From Gnomoniopsis sp. IMI 355080 (Eukaryota > Ascomycota > Sordariomycetes > Diaporthales > Gnomoniaceae): a stretch of 64,000 bases of DNA. Positions within the stretch are counted from its first letter, which is position 1, and every line of letters begins with the position of its first letter. Positions 55,106-64,000 of this stretch are shown piece after piece. Below the pieces are notes generated by a model. That model saw only the letters and a program-made list of their open reading frames with translations, was not told where the DNA came from and ran no database searches. The stretch lies in NCBI GenBank assembly GCA_027946555.1, contig JAPEVC010000143.1, forward strand, positions 31,907-95,906, read 5' to 3'. The position numbers and the translations under genes were made by a program.

Positions 55106-56731
55106 TGCTGTGGTAGTAGGTTATCAGATCGATGACACTGTCCCAAGCAACCGAGAGACCTGCAATACCGGGCGAAGATGTCTTTGAAGGTACCAGTATC
55201 GATATATATATATATATGTATATGTCGTTGTATAAATTTATGTCGTCCACTGGGCTGCACTCATTTCGCTGACTCGAGCTGACCCTTTGACCCTTTTGTC
55301 TGCAAGGTATCTTCCAAGAAGTGTCGGAAATGATGGGCGTCCACTTGTGGATTTATAATGGGTGCAACGCCCATTCGAACTGGAACCTCTCAACTCATGG
55401 CAGAGTTTCTCGTGTTGGTCGAACTTAACGAAGTCCCAAGGATGGCGAAGAAGACGTCGCATGCGCCAAATGTAAGCGCTCCTATGATAATGCTTGCTGG
55501 CCCGGTCATATGATGCGGAACATTACGCTGCCAAGTCTTTGTTGAGTTACCAGACGGGATTCGAGTGGAAAGGAGTGATGTGACGCCGGAGTCTCGCTGT
55601 GACATAGTCTTTATATCGAAAAAAAGGTTGACGGCTTCGGACAAATATAGGAGCTATACTTAGCAATACCTAAGAACGGCGATTTAAACAGTACGAAGGG
55701 GGTAAGAGACAGATTGAGTCTATTAATTTGAAACCGGGGAAAGCAGAAGCTACCTAGGTAGATATTTAAGCTTAATACACAGCCCTGCAGCCCTCTTCGT
55801 AAATCCTCGAGATTGCCATTTACTTTCCGAAATGCAAGTCATGATCGTCTATGAAGACCCTAGATATTTGATCCTACCATTACAAGATTCTTGCGGCTAG
55901 CGTGACAGCCTCGTATGAATATGTCTGGCCGACTTATACAAGTGCCGCACCGAGATCCGGGGAAGCGCTAAACACATCAGTCAGTGAATTGAGCAACGCT
56001 CCGAGCTCCACCCCGAGCGATACAGCGGCCATTATTCCTAATAAAGCAAACCAGCACGTCTCAATGCTCACTCGGCCTCACTTGCACCAATTTTACTTGC
56101 ACCAAGGTTGCTTGCCTCATGAATTGCCTTTCCCTTCGAGGACGTGAAAAGCACAACGTCCTGTCTAATAACGCATGTCAGATATATAGTTCCCTATGTC
56201 CCTCTAGACTTATCACAATGATCTTGTGGGACATGCAATTTGGTGGCTTGACGAAGGCGGTGTCGTGCCTGGAAGCGAGATAAGGCTGACAGTCAAGCAC
56301 GACGATTCTTTGGGCAAGATCGCATCTTCTCTGCTGCCTGCATGCTGTCAGCAATACCAAGACACTAATCAAGATGGCTTTCGAAAGTTGACACTGTTTT
56401 CTGAACTTGTTCCCACTATTGTCCAACGTTATTCGTATCTGCACCCGTAGACGGTCTAGACGGCGGGCACTCGTACGATTGAATGGAATGTGATGACTTT
56501 TTCTATCGAATCCGAGAAATTGACGTTGAGATGTTGAGTATCTAGATCTAACATATATATGTACACATAAGCCCGATTGATTGTTACTGTATTGACCCAG
56601 TCTGAGTGTTTGGATCATATTGCGTCTGAGATCCCATTTTCCTGAGGGACCTCACATCACATAACATCGCACAAACCTCTCCCCAATCATCATCACTCAT
56701 TGCTCAGCTCTGTTCCAGAACCATTATCACC
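55106..56731. other. Spacer between divergent genes
   Basis: 1.6 kb. A TA tract lies at 55202-55217 and TACCTAGGTA at 55751-55760. No family-like ORF was found; both flanking promoters must be here. Confidence 0.5.
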
Positions 56732-57373
56732 ATGCCACGCCTACAAATATCACCCACCGTGCCCTTCATGGCAATCTTCCTCATTCTTTGCATCATCGGC
56801 TTAAGCAACTCCAACAACAAGCCCCTACCCTCACACACCCGCTTCGCCGACCGCGCAGACATCCCCCTCCTATCCCAACGCAACAACAACAAAAAAGGCC
56901 TCAAATACCTCCGGTCCCCTACCGGTACTGCAGCAGCTGCCCCAATCCCAACACAAACCTGCTACAACCCGCCCCTCTCCGTCCCCGCCAGCCAAGTCAA
57001 CGTCGATGCGCTCTGCCAGTGCGCCTCCTACCCGCAGTGGGACGAGAATCCCAATCCGTACTACAATGCTGGCGAGTTCGGCAACGGCAAGGCCTACTGC
57101 GAGACAACGTGCGTGCCTAAGTATGCGAACCAGACCAAGAGTGTGACAGGGGCAGCCACGGAGAGCTTCTCGCAGTGTATGTTTGCATGTGATGGGTCGT
57201 TCGACAAGAAACGGAAGAGCAAGCGGATTACGTCGGACGAGTATTGGTTCTGCCATGGTGTAAACTTTATCAAGGGCGAGCTTTGTCAGTTCATTGGGGA
57301 GATTGCCTATCCTGATTATGGTAGCAGTCCTGGGGTGGAGTGTTACGATAATGGATTGACCCCGAGTGGGTGA
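56732..57373 (+). CDS. Secreted cysteine-rich protein of unknown function
   Basis: 213 residues, no intron. The N-terminus (VPFMAIFLILCIIGLSNSNN) is a likely signal peptide or signal anchor. The rest holds ten cysteines in CQC, CETTC, CMFAC and other contexts, and two N-glycosylation sequons (NQT in the mature part is clear). A region before the cysteine part (SQRNNNKKGLKYLR) is basic and could be a processed propeptide. I do not recognise the family. Small secreted Cys-rich proteins are often surface or effector-like in fungi, but nothing here proves that. Confidence 0.7.
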   Translation: MPRLQISPTVPFMAIFLILCIIGLSNSNNKPLPSHTRFADRADIPLLSQRNNNKKGLKYLRSPTGTAAAAPIPTQTCYNPPLSVPASQVNVDALCQCASYPQWDENPNPYYNAGEFGNGKAYCETTCVPKYANQTKSVTGAATESFSQCMFACDGSFDKKRKSKRITSDEYWFCHGVNFIKGELCQFIGEIAYPDYGSSPGVECYDNGLTPSG

Positions 57374-57851
57374 CCGAGGATATGGGTATGATTCTTGGTC
57401 TGTAGAAAAGACCTTTACCAAGGAGCCTTAGCCTTAGTAAAAAAAATAGTTTAAGCAAATTCAATCGATGGTTCGTATGGAAGATGCGCCACCATAATGC
57501 AATTTCTTTCGGCACCAATCTGATGCCCATTTGGTTTATATCTACTGAGAATGTGACTCTTTTACTTTTCTTCAAGTGTTATGAATTACGTGTAGCCTCA
57601 ATTTTGTGCTGCCATCTGCAGCATCCAATCGGTATTGACTGGTGTTGGTTGCTGACTATCCCGCAGCCAACATGGACTCTTTCCAATGGTTACCAACAAG
57701 TCTTTCCCTGAACTGATCCTCGGAAAGCGTACTCCATCAGCTGCCAATCTGGCTCCATTCTCACAACCGCATTTAGCTTCGACTTACCTTTCTGCACAAT
57801 CCTCTCCACTTTCAACCTTTGTTCGTTCCATGATCCAGACAACCAGCCAAG
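57374..57851. other. Spacer
   Basis: 478 bp between two plus-strand genes; no coding signal seen. Confidence 0.45.
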
Positions 57852-58691
57852 ATGTCTGCTGAGCATCTGGGACTTCCCCTTCCTGATTACTTTCCCAAGT
57901 TCGCGAGTGTCTATGTTCGACAGACAGGTCTCAATATCCTGACCGAGGTTATCACAGACAGGTCCAGAAGTCTGCCAACCCCCATCGGCGCGGACTTGAT
58001 CGTCCATGACACGGCTGCAGGGCCCGCAATAGGCGCCGCTGCGCTTGTCGCCGTCGTCCCCTAACAACAGCTGCCCAAAGAGGTCCTGGTCTCGGACGAT
58101 AACGCGATGATGGTGGCGGCCGCGAAGGAGTCCCTCGTCTCAACCCCGCTGCCACATGTCGACTGCAAGGTGCTCGACTTGCAGGACCTGTCGTCCGTGG
58201 CTGACGGCTAATTCACTCACTCCATTGACAACTTCAGCATCTTCACCTTTATCCGTCCCGTCGATGCGGTGCGAGAGACATATCGAACCCTAGAGCCGGG
58301 CGGCCTTGCTGTCGTCACCTGCGGGCGCCGCTTCGCACCCATGTTCAGTGTCCACAATGCTCAGAAGAAAATCCGCCCAGACCTGGCGCTCATGCCTACG
58401 CCAAGCCCGGAGTTCTACGAGGAGGGCGTGCTGCAGAAGAAGGTCGAGGAGGCCGGTTTCTCAAAGGAGAAAATCACCATGGACGAGAAGGTCCTAACTG
58501 TCAAAGATGCGGAGGATGTAGTAGAGCTCGAGGCGCCCATGTCGGGATCTATGATGGCCAGGGCGAGGGAGGGTAATACGACGGAGGAACAGAGTAGGTG
58601 GGTTGATTGTGTTATCAAGTCTGTGGAGGAAGAGATTGAGCAGTTCGGGGGCATTCGGTTCGAGGCCTACATACTCTTGGCTACCAAATAG
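57852..58691 (+). pseudogene. Class I SAM-dependent methyltransferase with two in-frame stops
   Basis: One frame reads from MSAEHLGLPLPDYFPKFASV through motif I (LIVHDTAAGPAIGAAAL), EVLVSDDNAMMVAAAKES and KVLDLQDLSSVADG. It goes on through FTHSIDNFSIF, ETYRTLEPGGLAVVTCGRRF and a C-terminus ending FEAYILLATK. Two TAA codons interrupt it at 58062-58064 and 58209-58211, without frame change and with family-like sequence on both sides. I found no intron that would remove the second; a branch-and-acceptor-like CTAACAACAG overlaps the first, but no donor at a workable distance. Intact relatives are about 280 residues and methylate small molecules. The gene lies between a secreted protein gene and the histidine kinase gene. 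Probably inactive. Confidence 0.8.
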
Positions 58692-59947
58692 ATTGATTCG
58701 ACTATACCTAGGAACAGCACATACCTACGTTGAGAATTAAGCAGTGCGAAACGAGGTGAACGGTGATGAGTCTTTGTTACAATGTATTGCCACCTGGGTT
58801 CGAAGCAATGTCCTCATTGACCTAGGGACATCTCATGAAAGAACGGCAGCTCAGAAATGCACCCGTACTTGACAGTTCAGGGTGACATTGTTCTTATACA
58901 TGTAGCGCCTGGTATGGATACGCATTCGGTCAGGTTCCGAGGCTTTTTTGTTCCTCCGAATTCCTAGGACATATGTTAGTTAAGTCGATAGTAAAGCTGT
59001 GATAACAATTGCAGTCTGCAGATGTTTCCAGCTGCTAAATTAAAAGAAGGATGAAGACCTGACCGGCAACGGAAAAGTTGTGAGCCAAGAAGAGGCAGGA
59101 AACTGAAGTTGGACGAAAGAGGAAATTCCCAATCAAATGCGGGTCCTGAGATGTGAGTTGCTTAAGTAGAGCTGGGGCCGTCGTGCTGACTCTGTTGCGA
59201 GTCAAGATGAGGTACCGGAATCTTGGAACAGGGTATTTCAAGATGCATTTGTGCCGGTACCATGCAGGTGATCTCGATCACGCTGCCAAGTTGCCGAATT
59301 TTACATGGAAAATCTTGATTCCACGCTTGGACGTTCTCCCACCTTGGCCGTTGTCCATTGCCACCTACTTCATGAATTGTTAGTAGATACTCCCACGATT
59401 GTAAAACTACTAACAATCCGAACACGCATGATTGAGGGTATTTGATTAGACAGGTTAAGCGAGAGTGCTAGCATATCTGCTTCAAGTCCGGATAACAGGA
59501 TAGACTATCGATGAAGCTCCAGAGAACCAACACCTACTAAACCATAACAAACGAGGTTCGATAAGCTCTGTTTACCCCGAAGGAATTCGTACACATCGCT
59601 CCACCTACCTCCATGGAATTACTCCGTGTACAGTACATAAGTACATACTATGTATTTGTACATTACGTACCCACTACCGGGTGCATACCGACGAAGCGAG
59701 ACTTTCACGACCTTGTATCCTGAGAATCGCGTCATATTCCTTCCCTATACATAAACACGCGCCATCGCCCTTCTCGAAGCTTATCGTCTTGGGAGAGTCA
59801 AGAGGTCTCCCTGTACGCAGCCCTACGGATAGATGGGTTGTGATCCGCGCGGAACTAGCCGGAACTCGTCGCTACGGCGGTAACCTTGGGCTCCACAGTG
59901 ACGACGTTTGGCGGTAGCGGCAGCAGTAGCGGCCGACTGGGCGAAGA
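58692..59947. other. Histidine kinase upstream spacer
   Basis: 1.26 kb. No gene-like ORF. GTACATAAGTACATAC-type A/T-rich repeats lie near 59632-59662. The kinase promoter and leader must be in the last part. Confidence 0.5.
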
Positions 59948-62900
59948 ATGAACGGTCGAAACGTGAGCGAACAGATTCGCGAGCGCGAAACCTTCAAGTA
60001 GGCATTCTGGCCCCGATGCTGTGCTGACATCTGCGTCTGTCTTTGGCATTTGCGTCGACTAACCCGCTTGTCACCTCCACGCAGATACGACCCTTCGCTC
60101 CTGACCGACATCGTCTACAACGAGGACGGGTGCCCTCTCGATAACAAACTCCTCCGAACGTCCCATGATCCCGTACTCACATCGATTGCCTCCCTGGGTG
60201 CCTCCCGACTAAAGACAGCTGCTTCGCTCGTCTCGCTATTTGACCAGAAATGGCAGTATATCGTAGCAGAAGCTACGCCGACCCTGACGCTCGCGCCCCG
60301 GGCCGCGGCGGATGAGCGCCACGGAGAACAGCTCTGGCTTTGTGGCACGGCCATCCCGCGCGTTGAAGGCGTGTGCGAGCACACCCTGTTGTCGCAGAAT
60401 CCGGATGACTTTGAGGAGGTGGGCGATTCGGCCTCAGACTTGCCGCTGTCGCTGGTCGCAGACTTGGGGCAAGATAGGAGGCACTGCAGCAAACCATGGT
60501 GCGCCCCGGGGTCCCCCGCACGCTTCTATGCTGCAGTGCCCATTCGATCGAGACGGGGCATCAACATTGGCGTATACTGCGTAATCGACACTGTACCGAG
60601 GCAGCTGGAGGAATGGAATGACGGCAGCACTCAAATTATGCGCGAACTGTCACAGACCATTATGGACTACCTGGAGCTGAGGAGGTCAAAAGATGAGTAC
60701 CGACGAAGCGCGCGTATGACGCGAGGACTCGGATCGCTTGTTGATGGGAAGGCGACGACGGCTGCATGGTACGAAGAAGAAGTCGAGAACGGTGTGGGAG
60801 GCGAAGGGGTGCTCAACAACAATCAGATGTCTATTGAGCGTCAAAAAAAGAACGCAGACGCAGAGAGTCCAGCCACGATAACCTGCCCGACGTCTCGAGA
60901 GAGCCCTTTGGAGAGCCCTCTAGACAGGCGCACTTCCCTCTCGGCCACCCACCATGGACCAGGGATCCTCGACACACCGGCCATAACGACCATGGTCTAC
61001 CCACGGGAGACAGAGCGAGGTAGTATGTCCGTCGTCTCGTCCCAGCGTCCAAACGAGGACGTGCAGTCCCCAAAAGACATCTTCTCCAAGGCTGCCAACA
61101 TAATCAGGGAGTCGATTGAAATTGAAGGCGCACTATTTCTCGATGCTAGTCTGAAGTCATTTGGCGGCCTCAGCAAACCACCTGGCACCGATAGCTTGAC
61201 AGCGACGTCGCAATCTGAAAGTGATGACACCTCTCCAAGTGGGCCAAAGACGGAACCAAACTTGCCGTGTTGTGATGTCCTTGGTTTCTCTACTTCGCGC
61301 TCGTCCAGCATCGATGGCGATCAAAATGTTCCTCAGCACACCACCGTGCCGGAGAAGTTGCTCTCGGCCTTGCTTCGTCGATATCCTAAGGGCAAGATAT
61401 TTACATTCGACCAGCATGGGGTCTTAGAAAGCAGTGATTCTTCTGATGCGGACTACGATTCTGGGGTCTCACCGCTGCCTGCACCAAAACCCCGAGAGAA
61501 CCGTAAGCGTGCCCGTGGGAACCCGTGGGAACGCCATTTAGAAGGCACGACCATCTCCGGCATCTTTCCGGGAGCCCGCAGTGTTGCCTTTGTGCCGATC
61601 TGGGACGCCAAAAAGGACCGGTGGTGTGCAGGCTGCTTTGCCTTCACTCTTGTTCCAACACGCATCTTCACAGCCCAGGGAGAACTGAGCTACTTGCGAG
61701 CCTTTGGAATGTTGACCATGTCCGAAACATATCGTCTCGAAGCCACGATGGCCAACAAAGCCAAGTCAGATGTCCTCTCTTCCCTTTCCCATGAGCTGCG
61801 TTCGCCACTTCATGGCGTGGTGCTGGGCGTGGAACTGTTGCATGACACCAAGCTCGACATATTCCAGGGCGATGTTCTGCATACAGTGGAAACCTGTGGC
61901 CGGACGCTTCTAGACACGGTCGACCACCTGCTCGATTTTGCCAAGATCAACAACTATAAAGGGGCCGAGAGGCAGCGCAAACAAGGAATTAGAGGATTGT
62001 CACGGAAGGACCGGACAAACACCTCCATCGAGGATGGTATGAAAAGTTTGATTGTAGATGTGCGGCTCGATGTGCTAGCTGAAGAGGTTCTCGAGAGTGT
62101 CGCTGCTGGTTCAACCTTTCAACGCATGTCGATTGCCCAACTTGCTCGTCGAGACAAGCGGCACGTCGATAGGACATCGAATCAACGCCTTGACTCACTT
62201 CAGGCAATGGAGGAGCTGGGCGCCGAGAGTCTACATCTTCAACTACAGCCACGCAACGTTTCAATTTTCTTGGACATCGATCCCAGCTACGCTTGGGCTT
62301 TCAGTGTTGCGCCGGGGTCTGTACGCCGCATTCTAATGAACTTGTTCGGGAACTCGTTGAAGTACACGCACGAAGGCATAATCAAGGTGTCACTCACGCA
62401 AGAGACTTTGGTCAAAAAGGGCCGCGCCAAACAGTGCATGGTCAAACTCACCGTCGCCGACACGGGCAAAGGAATCAGCGAAGAATTCCTCCGGAACGAG
62501 CTCTTCAAGCCTTTCAGCCAGGAGGACAGACTTGCTCCCGGCACGGGGCTTGGCCTAAGCCTGGTGAAGCAAATCATCTCAACACTAGGCGGTACTATCT
62601 CCATTCAAAGCGGAGTGAACATCGGCACTAAGATTACTGTTTCCCTGCCGTTAACACCTGTAGCAACTTCGCGGACGTCTACGGCTGCTGTAGTCACCGA
62701 AGAAGATAGGGAGTTTGAACATCACGTGCAAGCATTGAAGGGCCTGCGAATCAAACTCCTTGGCTTCAACAAACACACTGTGAAAAAAATCGGAGATGGT
62801 TCTTGCCAGGAAGTAGACGAGTATGCGTTGAAAGAGAGAATTTGTCGGGACTGGCTCGGATTGGTGGTACTACCAGGAGGAGAAGAGGATACCAAGGTTC

Positions 62901-63958
62901 CCTCTCCTGATTTGGTTCTATGCACAGAAGCGAGCCTGGACAATTTCGAGTCGAAGAGACCACCAACTGTCGTTGTGTGTTGGAATAGTCTTGTGGCTTA
63001 TGATAGGGCGACGTCGGCAGTGAATCATGGGATGCGTGGAGTGGTCGAGTACATCTCGCAGCCGTAAGTCGCTTCTCTATACCTCTCTACCCCGACCAAC
63101 CTTCGTCAGCTTTCATTAACACTTGCATATAGAACTGGTCCTCGAAAGCTGGCTAAAACCCTATACCGCGCATTCCATCGGGGGAGCGAGACAGTCACAC
63201 AACTTATACCGGCATCCGTCGAGACAGCGTCCCCTACAGAGCGTCTTACATCTGAGAACCTTCCCGTGCGCCCCAAACTCCTTCGGTCACATACAACGTC
63301 GGAGAGCCATCCACCCTCCGCCAAATTGTCTCCGAAACACAGCGACCTCGAGTCGAGTGCACCGTCTCAGCTCAGGGACATCGCTTCGCCCCCTGTGCTT
63401 CCAGACCCCCCAGCCGCCGCCTCTCTGGAGACGAACAGTGTAGCATTGCCAGAACAGGCCTCACAGCTAGCAGTGCCTGAAGCCAGCAGTAATGTGGAGG
63501 CAAGACCCGAGGCACAAAAACAGGTGACGGGGCCCCCGCCAGCGTCTAGCAGCCTTCAAGCACCGCTTGAATTTCTCCTCGTCGACGACAACGCCATCAA
63601 CCTCAAGATCCTATCGAGCTACATGAACAAGCTCAACTATAAATACAACACGGCCTCGAACGGCCAGGAGGCCGTCGATACATTTCTGAGCTCACCGCCG
63701 GGCCGCTACAGTTGTGTCTTTATGGACATCTCGATGCCCATCATGGACGGTTTCGAAGCGACACGTCGAATTCGAGCGTTTGAACGCGAGACGCGCGTGG
63801 GCGGGAAGCCACCAGCGGCGGCCATCTTTGCACTGTCTGGGCTTGGGAGTGCAGAGGCCCAGCGTGAGGCGTTTGCTAGTGGGATTGACTTATTTCTGGC
63901 CAAGCCAGTCAAGTTAAAGGAGCTGAGCTCTATTTTGAAAACGAGGGGATTGCTTTGA
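59948..63958 (+). CDS. Hybrid histidine kinase (GAF, HisKA, HATPase, receiver)
   Basis: Three exons (59948-59997, 60085-63063, 63133-63958) give 1284 residues. The small first exon encodes MNGRNVSEQIRERETFK and splices into YDPSLLTDIVYN, as in relatives. A GAF-like domain (about 45-235; ASLVSLFDQKWQYIVAEATP, FYAAVPIRSRRGINIGVYCV) is followed by a long variable linker. The HisKA box SSLSHELRSPLHG has the phosphoacceptor His near 585. HATPase N box NLFGNSLKYT is near 768, and the G box GTGLGLSL near 836. The receiver has LVDDNAIN (about 1158), phosphoacceptor Asp in VFMDISMP (about 1206) and Lys in FLAKPVK (about 1265). All phosphorelay residues are present. It should signal through an HPt protein to response regulators. 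Group assignment among fungal kinases is not made. Confidence 0.95.
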
Positions 63959-64000
63959 GAGGCAAAGCTAGATATTTATATATGTATATTGGTAATACTT

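Noticed and set aside
49842..58691. Secondary-metabolite gene cluster
   Set aside because: Monooxygenase and methyltransferase are present, but there is no PKS, NRPS, terpene synthase, transporter or regulator, and two members are broken.
1..64000. Transposons, tRNA or rRNA genes, CRISPR arrays
   Set aside because: I saw no transposase or reverse transcriptase frame, no T-loop with a foldable cloverleaf, and no spaced repeats. The scan by eye could miss short non-autonomous elements.

Overview
The window is nuclear DNA of a filamentous ascomycete (Pezizomycotina). Most genes carry short introns of about 50-140 bp with GT..AG ends and CTAAC-like branch points. The protein families also point there: a Pth11-like rhodopsin-domain receptor, a DUF7580 protein, a STAND/NLR protein, a CmcJ/NvfI-type oxygenase, a fungal hybrid histidine kinase, DEF1 and a CENP-L/Fta1 kinetochore subunit. 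I cannot fix the class or genus. There is no operon logic; genes sit on both strands with spacers of 0.1-3 kb. I saw no transposase, reverse transcriptase, tRNA, rRNA or CRISPR array. Exon borders below come from reading splice signals and protein continuity and are not backed by transcripts.

Layout. 1-2264: 3' part of a decayed two-domain SGNH hydrolase gene (+). 3662-9051: seven-exon gene for a GHKL-ATPase protein with a NOV/DUF3883 C-terminus (+). 11143-15144: DEVH-box RNA helicase with a presequence-like N-terminus (-). 15770-18049: catalase-peroxidase KatG (-), with an in-frame upstream start adding a presequence-like extension. 20241-21665: Fta1/CENP-L (+). 22745-23806: CmcJ/NvfI-family oxygenase (+). 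23878-24325: small two-exon gene of unknown function (-). 24732-26631: DUF7580 protein (-), head to head with 27054-31647, a 1405-residue protein joining a zinc-finger-containing N-terminus, an NB-ARC ATPase and TPR repeats (+). 32041-33858: FAD-binding dehydrogenase (-). 34890-37820: kelch-type membrane protein (-). 40823-42118: conserved-looking protein of unknown function (-). 43844-46982: DEF1 (+).

From 47 kb onward the spacers are longer and several genes are damaged: a Pth11-like receptor (49842-51215, intact), a salicylate-hydroxylase-like FAD monooxygenase with a +1 frameshift (51943-53377), a GH43 enzyme with an atypical C-terminus (53933-55105, -), a secreted Cys-rich protein (56732-57373) and a methyltransferase with two in-frame stops (57852-58691). 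The window closes with a complete GAF hybrid histidine kinase (59948-63958).

How genes may work together. Housekeeping genes (helicase, KatG, Fta1, kelch protein, DEF1) are interleaved with accessory genes. The strongest candidate for a functional unit is the DUF7580/NLR pair sharing a 422-bp promoter region, with the GHKL-NOV protein 15.7 kb upstream of it. By analogy with fungal allorecognition and NLR systems this could be an immunity or incompatibility module; that is inference.
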